Below, piece by piece: positions 20,377 to 29,553 of a stretch of 64,000 nt of DNA. This DNA is from Photorhabdus asymbiotica (GTDB lineage: Bacteria; Pseudomonadota; Gammaproteobacteria; Enterobacterales; Enterobacteriaceae). The stretch covers positions 496,001 through 560,000 of the forward strand of contig NZ_RBLJ01000003.1 of the NCBI RefSeq assembly GCF_003634575.1, written 5' to 3'. The notes below the pieces were generated by a model that was given only the letters and a program-made list of their open reading frames with translations, was not told the origin of the DNA and did not search any database. Position numbers and translations under genes: made by a program. Numbering within the stretch: the stretch's first letter is position 1; the number at the start of each line of letters is the position of its first letter.

Positions 20377-21017
20377 AGTAAAAATCCTTCTTTATAAATG
20401 ATTACTTTTATACTGGTAAACTCTTATGGTTGGTTTATATTTTCATTGAGTTTTCACCAATGATAAAACAGATGTTAATAAAAAACGTTTTTTGTCTGTC
20501 AGTGTCGTTTTCAAAATCTGGAAAAAAAGGCACGCGTATCGTGAGAAATGGGTAAGAACTTTAATCATCAAAAGGTAATAAAGAAATGATTAAGGTTTTT
20601 TTACGGTGGATAAGAAAACTGATACAGTACTGACATTAGAAGAGAAAACATCGGGAAAAATAGTTTTAAAATAAAAGAATAACAGTATTAACCCAATAAC
20701 AGAAATACCGAGATATCAAAACGTTTAACAGGATTGCCACGCTCGAATAAAAGATTTTTCACGACTACAAAAAGTTTATGAAAAAGCAGAAAAAAAATAA
20801 TTAAATGAAGTGAAAAATCACCTGGATTAACCAGATTAGTCGAAGAAAAAAACGTTTAGCCACATTAAAAATGATTAAAGAAATGGACATTGTTTTTAAT
20901 ACCATTATCCTATTGTTCTCTTTGATTTTAAACCTAAAAAATCAAAGCCTCATTAATGTCAGATTTTTAAAAGGTACAGATTGACTAAAAACCGTCTATT
21001 CCCTGCTATGTTTAATT

Positions 21018-21144
21018 TATACCCAATAGATTTCGAGTTGCAGCGCGACGGCAAGTGAACGAATCCCCAGGAGCATAGATAACTATGTGACTGGGGTGAG
21101 TGAAAGCAGCCAGCAAAGCACCAACTTGAAGGATGAAGGGTATT
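21018..21144. repeat. ERIC element 6 (subfamily A)
   Basis: A 127-bp copy from TATACCC to GGGTATT within the decayed region. Confidence 0.92.
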
Positions 21145-21673
21145 AATAAATTAAATCTTTTCTCAGGGCATTTAATCGGAATTCATTAACCATTAACAGA
21201 GAGTTGAAAAGAAATTATCACGCAAAATAACATTATCCGAACAGATTAATATTCAGATTATTTCTCACCGCCATTTTATACAGCAAGCTATAAAAAAGAT
21301 AAAACGGGTATGATTAATTCTCGCTATTAAACATAAAACTCGATATTCCATAATGATTAAATTTAATAAAAAGCAGGCATCAGAAAGGGTAAAAGCAACT
21401 GTTAAAACCTTATATTGATTAAAACCAGAAGTAAAAAAATGACTTTTAATAACGAATTAAAACCTACCCATAATAAAGTTATAAGTGAAAAATAAGAAAC
21501 AAAAACTGGCTTTATTCATGCTCATATTCCTGGTAAAAAGGATAAATAAGAAAATAAATAATTTAATCCAGCAATCTATTTTCCAAAAGGAACTGATTTT
21601 AATAATGTTTTCAACTGACAACAAATCTGTTATAAACCAGTTAAATAATCGATTATAAAAACTCTCTCATTTG

Positions 21674-21740
21674 GATAACTATGTGACTGGGGTGAGTGAA
21701 CGCAGCCAACAAAGCAGCAACTTGAAGGATGAAGGGTATA
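21674..21740. repeat. Right half of an ERIC element
   Basis: Only the right 67 bases of a subfamily A copy remain, from GATAACTATGTGACTGGGG to GGGTATA. The left half is replaced by unrelated AT-rich sequence. Confidence 0.88.
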
Positions 21741-21960
21741 GGTTTTATTTTAATAAGATCCCGACAGTAAATTAAACGATTTCATTTACGCCAAGCTTTA
21801 ATAAATTGGGAAATCTAAACATCTATACTTCTTTACATCTAAAATAAAATTAATATATTCCATTTGGCTATATATGGTTGCTATTCATTCTTTCAAACAA
21901 ATACGTCTACAGAGTTATCCTCCATAACTATATGAATACAACGGATTATCTGGAGATGAT

Positions 21961-23328
21961 ATGACCACATCACGCTCTGTTCTCGATATGATTGGTAATA
22001 CCCCATTGTTGGAGCTAACGCATCTGAATACCGGTCCGTGTCAATTATTTATTAAACTGGAAAATCAAAATCCCGGTGGCTCAATTAAAGATCGCGTTGC
22101 CCTTTCCATGATCGAGCAGGCGGAAAAACAGGGCCTACTCCAGCCCGGCGGTACAATTATCGAAGCCACTGCCGGCAATACCGGTATTGGATTGGCATTA
22201 GTCGCCGCCTTGAAAGGATATAAACTGATTCTGATTGTTCCAGATAAAATGAGCCGGGAGAAAGTGTTCCATCTGCGTGCACTGGGTACCGATGTACGTC
22301 TGACCCGTTCTGATGTCAGTAAAGGTCACCCAGAATATTATCAGGATTATGCCCTACGTCTGGCTCAAGAAATACCAGGCTCTTATTACATTGATCAATT
22401 CAATAATCCAGCCAACTCAGCCGCTCATACTACTACCACCGGCCCGGAAATCTGGCAGCAAATGGATCACAACGTCGATGCCGTGGTGATCGGCGTCGGT
22501 TCCGGCGGAACGCTAGGCGGTCTGAGCAATTATTTCGCTCAAGTCTCACCAGAAACCGAGTTTGTATTAGCCGACCCGAATGGTTCTATTCTAGTAGACT
22601 ACATCGAACACGGTGAATATGGTGAAGCCGGAAGTTGGCAGGTGGAAGGCATCGGCGAAGATTTTGTGCCTCCCTTGGGTGATTTTAATCGGGTGCACCA
22701 CGCCTATCGAGTCAGTGATGCTGAAGCCTTTTCCAGCGCACGTGATCTGCTACTAAAAGAAGGCGTACTGGCGGGTTCTTCCAGTGGTACGTTACTGGCC
22801 GCCGCACTGCGTTACTGCCGCTCGCAAACCACCCCAAAGCGTGTGGTTACATTGGCATGTGACAGCGGGAACAAGTACCTGTCAAAAATGTTTAATGACT
22901 ACTGGATGCTGGAACAAGGGTTCCAATCACGTATACCACAACACGATCTGAGCGACTATATCACCTACCGCTATCAGGATGGTGCCACGGTTTTTGTATC
23001 GCCGGAAGATACGTTGAAAACCGCTCATACCCGAATGCGTCTGTATGAAATTTCCCAGTTACCCGTGCTGAAAGATGAACAAATCGTTGGCATTATCGAT
23101 GAATGGGATTTAATGCACACAGTGCAGGCTAATCCACTCAATTTTACTCTATCCGTTAGCCACGCCATGACCCATCAGGTTCAAACTCTGGATAAAAGCG
23201 CTTCTTTGCAACAACTGATGGCAACGTTCGACGCCGGGCATGTGGCACTCATCGTCGACAATGGCTGTTTCCTTGGGCTCGTAACTCGCACAGATGTGCT
23301 GAACGCATGGCGTCAGCAACTTAATTGA
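21961..23328 (+). CDS. cbs: Cystathionine beta-synthase
   Basis: A PLP enzyme condensing serine and homocysteine to cystathionine. The catalytic domain (1-about 320) has the PLP Lys K43 in NPGGSIKDR, the loop ATAGNTGIGLA and the phosphate cradle GVGSGGTLGG. Two CBS domains follow (about 335-455), giving 455 residues. They distinguish it from cysteine synthases CysK/CysM, which lack them. CBS domains often bind adenosyl ligands, but ligand binding here is unknown. The next gene, 21 bases on, is the partner lyase. Confidence 0.9.
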   Translation: MTTSRSVLDMIGNTPLLELTHLNTGPCQLFIKLENQNPGGSIKDRVALSMIEQAEKQGLLQPGGTIIEATAGNTGIGLALVAALKGYKLILIVPDKMSREKVFHLRALGTDVRLTRSDVSKGHPEYYQDYALRLAQEIPGSYYIDQFNNPANSAAHTTTTGPEIWQQMDHNVDAVVIGVGSGGTLGGLSNYFAQVSPETEFVLADPNGSILVDYIEHGEYGEAGSWQVEGIGEDFVPPLGDFNRVHHAYRVSDAEAFSSARDLLLKEGVLAGSSSGTLLAAALRYCRSQTTPKRVVTLACDSGNKYLSKMFNDYWMLEQGFQSRIPQHDLSDYITYRYQDGATVFVSPEDTLKTAHTRMRLYEISQLPVLKDEQIVGIIDEWDLMHTVQANPLNFTLSVSHAMTHQVQTLDKSASLQQLMATFDAGHVALIVDNGCFLGLVTRTDVLNAWRQQLN

Positions 23329-23349
23329 TTTTCTCGTAGGAATAACACT

Positions 23350-24504
23350 ATGACCAAGTTTGATACTAAAACTGTTCACGCTGGCTATACACCTGATCAC
23401 ACCGGCGCAGTAATGCCAGCAATTTATGCGACTTCGACCTATGCCCAGCCTGCCCCCGGCCAGCACACTGGCTATGAATATTCCCGCAGTGGCAACCCAA
23501 CACGCGACTCACTAGAAAGCGCTATAGCAGAACTGGAGAACGGCAGTCGGGGCTATGCTTTCAGTTCAGGACTGGCAGCCAGCTCCACCGTGTTGGAACT
23601 GCTGGATAAAGATAGCCACCTGGTAGCAGTAGACGATCTATACGGTGGTACCTACCGGCTGCTGGAAAAAGTACGCCGCCGCACTGCTGGTTTACGTGTT
23701 ACTTACGTGAAGGCGGATGATATCACTGGCCTTAAAGCGGCAATTCGTCCCGATACAAAAATGATCTGGGTGGAAACTCCCACTAATCCATTGCTGAAAC
23801 TGGCCGATCTGGCGGCTATCGCGCAAATAGCTCAACAGCACGAAATCATCAGTGTCGCAGATAATACTTTCGCTTCCCCATATATCCAACGTCCACTTGA
23901 TCTGGGATTCGACATTGTTGTGCACTCCGCGACTAAGTACTTGAATGGTCATTCCGATGTCATCGCAGGATTAGCCGTCGTAGGAAAAAATCAGGAGCTA
24001 GCAGAAAAACTCGGTTTCCTACAAAACTCAGTAGGAGGCGTACTCGATCCATTTAGTAGTTTTCTGGTTCTGCGTGGAATGCGCACGCTGGCTCTGCGTA
24101 TGCAACGCCACATTGATAGTGCCGCAAAGATTGCTCACTGGCTGGAACAACAACCACAGATCGAAACCGTTTTTTACCCCGGCCTCGCTTCTCACCCTCA
24201 GCATGAGCTGGCGAAGCGTCAAATGCAGGGTTTTGGCGGTATGATTTCTGTTCACTTAGAAGGTGATGACGATTATGCCCGTCGGCTGATTCAAGAGTTG
24301 AAATTATTCACACTAGCGGAGAGTCTGGGAGGCGTGGAAAGTTTAATAAGCCAGCCTTTCAGTATGACTCACGCTTCTATTCCATTAGAAAAACGCCTTT
24401 CTTCCGGGATTACACCACAATTGGTACGTATCTCAGTAGGTATAGAGGATGCCGAAGACCTGATCGCCGATTTAGCTCAAGCATTAGAAAAAGCAGCCCA
24501 ATAA
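23350..24504 (+). CDS. Cystathionine gamma-lyase (Cys/Met metabolism PLP enzyme)
   Basis: The 384 residues form a fold-type I PLP enzyme: the PLP Lys is K196 in SATKYLNGHSD, the aspartate is in ISVADNTFASP, and the substrate motif is YSRSGNPTR. Cystathionine gamma-synthase (MetB) has a very similar sequence, so the activity is inferred from pairing with cbs, which makes the reverse route from homocysteine to cysteine the likeliest role. AGGAATAACACT precedes the ATG. Confidence 0.85.
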   Translation: MTKFDTKTVHAGYTPDHTGAVMPAIYATSTYAQPAPGQHTGYEYSRSGNPTRDSLESAIAELENGSRGYAFSSGLAASSTVLELLDKDSHLVAVDDLYGGTYRLLEKVRRRTAGLRVTYVKADDITGLKAAIRPDTKMIWVETPTNPLLKLADLAAIAQIAQQHEIISVADNTFASPYIQRPLDLGFDIVVHSATKYLNGHSDVIAGLAVVGKNQELAEKLGFLQNSVGGVLDPFSSFLVLRGMRTLALRMQRHIDSAAKIAHWLEQQPQIETVFYPGLASHPQHELAKRQMQGFGGMISVHLEGDDDYARRLIQELKLFTLAESLGGVESLISQPFSMTHASIPLEKRLSSGITPQLVRISVGIEDAEDLIADLAQALEKAAQ

Positions 24505-24520
24505 AAGCGAGAAAAGAGAA

Positions 24521-24550
24521 ATGCCAGTCAAGCGCTTCACTGACTGGCAT
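24521..24550. terminator. Hairpin between convergent cgl-like gene and deoD
   Basis: ATGCCAGTCA (24521-24530) pairs perfectly with TGACTGGCAT (24541-24550) around a 10-base loop. A T-rich tail follows on the minus strand, so it most likely ends the deo transcript. The plus-strand tail is less T-rich. Confidence 0.65.
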
Positions 24551-24600
24551 TAGCTTAAAAACTATTCTTTATTACTCGACCGAAAATAAAAAAGCAGGGA

Positions 24601-25317
24601 TTATTTATCACCCAACAGAACCGATTCCAACGCGATTTCAATCATTTCATTGAAGGTTGTCTGACGTTCTTCTGCAACAATTTGTTCACCCGTGCGAATG
24701 TGATCAGAAACGGTACAAATAGTCAGTGCCTTGGCACCATATTCAGCTGCAACGCTATAAATACCTGCTGCTTCCATTTCTACACCCAGAATACCGTACT
24801 TTTCCATTACATCGTACATTTCTAGATCAGGTGTATAAAACAGTTCAATAGAGAAAATGTTGCCTACATGCGCCTTAATGTTTTTTGCTTTAGCCGCATC
24901 AACCGCATTGCGGACCAGATCGAAATCAGCAATTGCTGCAAAATCGTGATCTTTAAAACGTATGCGGTTAACTTTGGAATCAGTACATGCCCCCATACCA
25001 ATAACGACATCACGCAGTTTAATGTCATGACGTACCGAGCCACAGGAACCCACACGAATAAGAACTTTAACACCGAAATCAGCGATTAATTCTTTCGCAT
25101 AGATAGAGCAAGATGGGATACCCATACCATGTCCCATCACAGAAATCGGGCGACCTTTATAAGTGCCGGTGAAACCTAACATTCCACGAACATTATTTAC
25201 CTGCCGGACATTCTCCAGAAAAGTTTCAGCTATGTATTTTGCACGTAGTGGATCACCCGGCATTAAAACAACATCTGCAAAATCGCCTATCTCAGCATTA
25301 ATATGGGGAGTGGCCAT
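24601..25317 (-). CDS. deoD: Purine nucleoside phosphorylase
   Basis: DeoD phosphorolyses purine (deoxy)nucleosides to base and (deoxy)ribose-1-phosphate. The 238 residues of the hexameric bacterial class show [41 protein letters not shown] and the catalytic Asp in CTVSDHI. Last gene of deoCABD. Confidence 0.97.
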   Translation of the reverse strand: MATPHINAEIGDFADVVLMPGDPLRAKYIAETFLENVRQVNNVRGMLGFTGTYKGRPISVMGHGMGIPSCSIYAKELIADFGVKVLIRVGSCGSVRHDIKLRDVVIGMGACTDSKVNRIRFKDHDFAAIADFDLVRNAVDAAKAKNIKAHVGNIFSIELFYTPDLEMYDVMEKYGILGVEMEAAGIYSVAAEYGAKALTICTVSDHIRTGEQIVAEERQTTFNEMIEIALESVLLGDK

Positions 25318-25393
25318 AATTAAGTTCCTTGTTTCTTATTTAATGATTATTTTAGTGAGCATATGACTACCCGAAAGCAGTCAGTAATCAGAT

Positions 25394-26617
25394 TCAAAAC
25401 ATAGATTTGCCGTATTCCATTGGCGACAAACCAAAATATTTAGCAACAGTCTGTCCAATGTCAGCAAAAGTTTCACGATGGCCCAGTGAGCCTGGTTTTA
25501 CTTTCGGTCCATAAATCAGAACTGGAATGTGCTCACGGGTATGGTCAGTACCAGGCCATGTAGGGTCACAACCATGATCCGCAGTCAGGATCAGGATGTC
25601 ATCATCTTTCACCAGTTCCAACATTTCAGGCAAGCGTCGGTCAAACAGCTCCAATGCCGCAGCATAACCCGGGACATCTCGACGATGACCATAAGAAGAA
25701 TCGAAATCAACAAAGTTAGTGAATACAATGGTGTCATCACCCGCTTTTTCCATCTCAACCAGAGTTGCATCAAACAGCGCATCAATCCCGGTCGCTTTCA
25801 CTTTCTGCGTAATCCCAACGTTTGCATAGATATCTGCAATTTTACCGATAGAAACAACTGTGCCATTTTTCTCATCAACCAATTTTTTCAGTATGGTTGG
25901 CGCAGGAGGTTCTACAGCCAAATCGTGGCGATTACCAGTACGCTGGAAATCGCCAGCCTTATCGCCAACGAATGGTCGGGCAATCACACGGCCAATATTA
26001 TAACCACCGTCAGTCAGCTCTTCGCGGGCGATTTCGCACAGCTCGTACAAGCGATCCAAACCGAAAGTTTCTTCGTGACAAGCAATCTGGAAAACTGAGT
26101 CAGCAGAGGTATAGAAAATCGGTTTACCCGTTTGCATATGCTCTTCACCCAGTTTGTCCAGAATGACAGTACCGGAAGAGTGGCAATTACCCAGATAACC
26201 CGGCAGATTTGCGCGTTCTACCAGTTTGTCCAACAGTTCCTGCGGGAAGCTATTTTCTTCATCTTTGAAATATCCCCAGTCAAATAGAACCGGTACACCC
26301 GCAATTTCCCAGTGACCAGATGGAGTGTCTTTCCCTGAAGAGAGTTCGCTGGCATAAGCGTAAGCACCAATAATATCTGCGTCTTTATCCAGACCCACAG
26401 GAAAAGTTCCACAGGACTCCTCCGCAGCTTTACCCAAACCTAAACGGCTTAAGTTCGGCAAGTGCAAAAGCCCTTTGCGACCGACATCAGCATCACCACG
26501 AGCACATACTTCTGCGATGTGTCCCAAGGTGTTAGATCCTTGATCACCAAATTTTTCGGCATCTTCACTGGCGCCAATGCCAAAAGAATCCAATACCATG
26601 ATGAATGTACGTTTCAT
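25394..26617 (-). CDS. deoB: Phosphopentomutase
   Basis: DeoB moves phosphate from C1 to C5 of ribose and deoxyribose. The 407 residues equal the E. coli length. It is an alkaline-phosphatase-superfamily metalloenzyme with metal sites in [21 protein letters not shown] and DHTREHIP. The start [11 protein letters not shown] at 26617 is chosen because AGGAGAAAATT precedes it. Confidence 0.97.
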   Translation of the reverse strand: MKRTFIMVLDSFGIGASEDAEKFGDQGSNTLGHIAEVCARGDADVGRKGLLHLPNLSRLGLGKAAEESCGTFPVGLDKDADIIGAYAYASELSSGKDTPSGHWEIAGVPVLFDWGYFKDEENSFPQELLDKLVERANLPGYLGNCHSSGTVILDKLGEEHMQTGKPIFYTSADSVFQIACHEETFGLDRLYELCEIAREELTDGGYNIGRVIARPFVGDKAGDFQRTGNRHDLAVEPPAPTILKKLVDEKNGTVVSIGKIADIYANVGITQKVKATGIDALFDATLVEMEKAGDDTIVFTNFVDFDSSYGHRRDVPGYAAALELFDRRLPEMLELVKDDDILILTADHGCDPTWPGTDHTREHIPVLIYGPKVKPGSLGHRETFADIGQTVAKYFGLSPMEYGKSMF

Positions 26618-26684
26618 AATTTTCTCCTGCGTCAAATCACGCTAACAATGCGGAAATGCCACCGTAGTTTAATAATAAGTATGG

Positions 26685-28010
26685 TTATGATTCGCTAATT
26701 TGGCGATAAACCATCGGTGTGGCTGGTTTGGCTTCTGCGCCCAGAACGATAGCTTTACGTACTGCCTCTGCCGCTTCCTGCCATTGGTTCTCATTATTGG
26801 CATGAATGATAGCTAAAGGAGTATCTGCACTCACTTCTGACCCCAGAGCAACGATATTGCTCAGCCCCACACTGTAATCAATGAGATCCACTACTTTACG
26901 GCGCCCTCCACCGAGGGAAACCACAGACATACCCAGAGCACGGGTATTCATATCAGTGATAAATCCATGCTGTTCAGCCAATACCGGCTTGCTGAACGAG
27001 GCTGTTGGTAAGTAACGGTCGTAACGCTCAACGAAATCAGTCGGACCTTGCTGGGCAGCGATCATACGACCAAAGATTTCTGCTGCTTTACCGTTATCTA
27101 ATACAGACTGGAGTTTATTACGGGCATCTTCGCGGCCTGTCACCAGATTACCAGATACCAGCATTTCAACACAGAGTGCCATTGTAACTTCGAGTAAACG
27201 TGGATTACGATATTCACCGGTCAGAAAGCGAACAGCTTCACGAACCTCAAGCGCATTACCCGCACTGGATGCCAGAACCTGATTCATATCCGTCAATAGT
27301 GCTGTCGCTTTACAACCTGCACCATTAGCCACACTAACAATAGATTCTGCCAATTGCTCTGATTTTTCATAAGTCGGCATAAACGCACCTGAGCCAACTT
27401 TGACATCCATCACCAAAGCATCCAAACCTTCAGCCAGTTTTTTACCCAGGATAGATGCCGTGATCAAAGGAATAGAATCCACCGTTGCGGTAATATCACG
27501 GGTAGCATAGAAACGTTTATCTGCCGGTGCCAACGAATGAGTTTGGCCGATAATCGCAACACCAACATCCTGAATAATTTTACGAAAACGCTCGTCATCA
27601 GGGAAAATATCAAATCCAGGGATCGCTTCTAATTTGTCCAGCGTACCACCGGTATGGCCCAGACCACGGCCTGAGATCATCGGCACATAACCGCCACAGG
27701 CAGCTATCATCGGGCCAAGCATCAGGGAAGTGACATCACCAACACCACCAGTCGAGTGTTTATCCACAATCGGGCCATTCAGATGCAAATTTTTCCAATT
27801 CAAAACCGTACCGGAATCGCGCATAGCCAATGTCAAAGCCACACGCTCTTCCATCGTCATGTCGTGGAAGTAAATAGACATCGCCAGAGCAGCAATTTGC
27901 CCTTCGGAAACAGTATCCTCACATATGCCATTAATGAAGAAGCGGATCTCTTCTTCATTCAATGGATACCCATCACGCTTTTTACGGATGATTTCCTGTG
28001 CCAGCAACAA
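26685..28010 (-). CDS. deoA: Thymidine phosphorylase
   Basis: DeoA splits thymidine and deoxyuridine with phosphate. The 441 residues contain [17 protein letters not shown] (phosphate site) and [14 protein letters not shown]. The start is TTG at 28010 ([14 protein letters not shown]) with AGGAG 6 bases before; the nearby ATG is out of frame. Confidence 0.96.
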   Translation of the reverse strand: MLLAQEIIRKKRDGYPLNEEEIRFFINGICEDTVSEGQIAALAMSIYFHDMTMEERVALTLAMRDSGTVLNWKNLHLNGPIVDKHSTGGVGDVTSLMLGPMIAACGGYVPMISGRGLGHTGGTLDKLEAIPGFDIFPDDERFRKIIQDVGVAIIGQTHSLAPADKRFYATRDITATVDSIPLITASILGKKLAEGLDALVMDVKVGSGAFMPTYEKSEQLAESIVSVANGAGCKATALLTDMNQVLASSAGNALEVREAVRFLTGEYRNPRLLEVTMALCVEMLVSGNLVTGREDARNKLQSVLDNGKAAEIFGRMIAAQQGPTDFVERYDRYLPTASFSKPVLAEQHGFITDMNTRALGMSVVSLGGGRRKVVDLIDYSVGLSNIVALGSEVSADTPLAIIHANNENQWQEAAEAVRKAIVLGAEAKPATPMVYRQISES

Positions 28011-28083
28011 AGCATTCTCCTAATTATTATTAACATCGGAAAAGTTCAGCAAATCACACACTGACTGATGAGGTACATGATTA

Positions 28084-28863
28084 TCAGTAATCGCTGCTTG
28101 GTTTTTGCCCCTGATGACCCAGAATATTCAATAAATCCCCTAACAGGCTGGAAGCACCAAAACGGAAATGACGGGCATCAGCCCATTTGTCCCCCATGAT
28201 ACGATCAGCCAATGCCAGATATTGTGCCGCTTCTTCAGCAGTACGCACACCACCCGCGGGTTTAAAGCCAACAGTTTCACCAACGCCCATATCATGAATA
28301 ACCTGAATCATGATTTCTGCACTTTCCAGCGTGGCATTAACCGGCACTTTACCTGTAGAGGTTTTGATAAAATCAGCACCTGCTTTAATTGAAATTTCAG
28401 CTGCCTTACGGATTAGAGATACTTCTTTCAGTTCACCCGTTTCGATAATGACTTTTAACAGAACACCCGCTTCTGCACAGGCTTCTTTGCACACTTTCAC
28501 CATCTCAAAACCGATTTGTTCATTACCTGCGATCAGCGCACGATATGGGAAAACCACGTCTACCTCATCAGCACCATAAGCAATAGCCGCATGGGTTTCA
28601 GCTAACGCGATATCAATATCGTCATTACCGTGTGGAAAATTTGTCACTGTTGCAATACGGATTTCAGGCGTGCCCTGTTCACGTAATACCTTACGTGCCA
28701 GAGGAATAAAACGAGGATAGATACAGATAGCCGCGGTATTACCTGCCGGACTTTTCGCCTGATGACAAAGTGCCGCTACTTTATCATCGGTATCATTATC
28801 ATTAAGTGTCGTTAAATCCATCAAACTCAGCGCACGTTGCGCTGCTGCGGTTAAATCGGTCAT
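28084..28863 (-). CDS. deoC: Deoxyribose-phosphate aldolase
   Basis: DeoC cleaves 2-deoxyribose-5-phosphate to acetaldehyde and glyceraldehyde-3-phosphate. The 259 residues match E. coli in length, with Schiff-base lysine K167 (DFIKTSTGK) and K201 ([10 protein letters not shown]) at the same numbers. The start [10 protein letters not shown] at 28863 is the conserved one, with GGAGAG upstream. First gene of the operon, behind an unusually structured leader. Confidence 0.97.
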   Translation of the reverse strand: MTDLTAAAQRALSLMDLTTLNDNDTDDKVAALCHQAKSPAGNTAAICIYPRFIPLARKVLREQGTPEIRIATVTNFPHGNDDIDIALAETHAAIAYGADEVDVVFPYRALIAGNEQIGFEMVKVCKEACAEAGVLLKVIIETGELKEVSLIRKAAEISIKAGADFIKTSTGKVPVNATLESAEIMIQVIHDMGVGETVGFKPAGGVRTAEEAAQYLALADRIMGDKWADARHFRFGASSLLGDLLNILGHQGQKPSSDY

Positions 28864-28885
28864 AAAACTCTCCAACGTTATTATC

Positions 28886-29051
28886 GTGGCTGGCTTCACG
28901 CCAGAGCCACACATTCTTTTAAGCGATTGTTTGTTGGCGAGCGGACTTGGTTCCTTAAAGATGTAGCGGTGGTATGCCCACGGCGACAGTTGAACTCCTT
29001 TTCACCGCGCTATGCTCTCTTCGGCTTATGGTCCCTAATGCGAGCCTCGCC
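28886..29051 (-). ncRNA. Structured 5' leader of the deo transcript, unclassified
   Basis: Read as RNA on the minus strand, GGCGAG (29051-29046) pairs with CTCGCC (28941-28936). Inside it, GGAC can pair with GUCC, and UAGCGCGGUG (29012-29003) with CACCGCUA (28971-28964) with a 2-base bulge. A second hairpin, CTGGC-GTGAA-GCCAG (28904-28890) with an outer GTGG/CCAC, lies just before the deoC ribosome site. The stretch is GC-richer than the surrounding DNA and holds no long frame. Its beginning lies about 20 bases after the expected start of transcription. The AGGGA and GGUGAAAA pieces faintly recall cobalamin riboswitches, but I could not match that consensus. It could also be an inserted repeat. 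Confidence 0.4.
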
Positions 29052-29107
29052 TTTATCCATGAAATTACTGGCACATCTTAATTTGAACATTTAAACGCTC
29101 AAAGAAT

Positions 29108-29123
29108 TGTGCCTGATATCACA
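29108..29123. promoter_or_regulatory. CRP site 1 upstream of deoC
   Basis: TGTGC-N6-TCACA has one mismatch from the CRP consensus. Its centre lies about 40-48 bases before the expected transcription start of deoC. Confidence 0.7.
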
Positions 29124-29159
29124 CTAATAAAATGTAACTTGCAAGATAGTAATTTAATA

Positions 29160-29175
29160 TGTGACTTAAATCACA
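29160..29175. promoter_or_regulatory. CRP site 2 upstream of deoC
   Basis: TGTGACTTAAATCACA is a perfect TGTGA-N6-TCACA palindrome. Its centre is 52 bases from site 1, matching the paired CRP sites of E. coli deoP2, where CytR binds between them. Confidence 0.82.
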
Positions 29176-29553
29176 ATTTATCAGGTTTATCTCCCCCCTG
29201 ATTTATCTGCAAATCGGGTATTCCTACCAAATGATACACGATAAAAAATATAACTCACTCCCAAACAAAGAACCCAGGATATGGAAACACTGTTTTTCAT
29301 CATTAATTAGCCTTACCTCTGTTGTAAGAACAATTAATTCATTTAATTACATAATGGATAACAGTGGCAAAATCAGGTTAAATATTGTACACACATGCAC
29401 AACCATCATTTTAAATTCAGCTAAAACTGTACTGTCTCTATTCAAAATTCTTATTGAGTTCTTTGATTAAAAAACAACGCAATTGATTCTTTTTCAATCA
29501 TTTTATTTGGGTTATATTGCGATCTGATAGCTCAATATAGGTAATGATTGCTT
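29176..29553. other. deo promoter to vgrG gap, no gene seen
   Basis: About 380 bases. A 79-codon frame at 29231-29470 has no recognisable product. The vgrG promoter should lie here but no clear -35/-10 pair stands out. Confidence 0.4.

Larger units (their letters stand above)
20377..21960. other. Decayed AT-rich region with ERIC copies
   Basis: About 1.6 kb without an intact gene, where E. coli has lplA and yjjJ between ytjB and the deo genes. Broken protein-like stretches can be read on the plus strand around 21430-21650, for example TGFIHAHIPGKKDK and NPAIYFPKGTDFNNVFN in one frame with TAA and TGA stops between. This suggests one or more old pseudogenes. I do not recognise the parent family. 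One full and one half ERIC are embedded. Confidence 0.45.

Noticed and set aside
28936..29051. Cobalamin riboswitch in the deoC leader
   Set aside because: AGGGA and GGUGAAAA pieces occur in the right order, but spacing and the B12 box do not fit the consensus I know, and deoC has no link to cobalamin. Left as unclassified structure.
29231..29470. 79-codon frame before vgrG
   Set aside because: No recognisable product or ribosome site. It lies in a low-GC promoter region.
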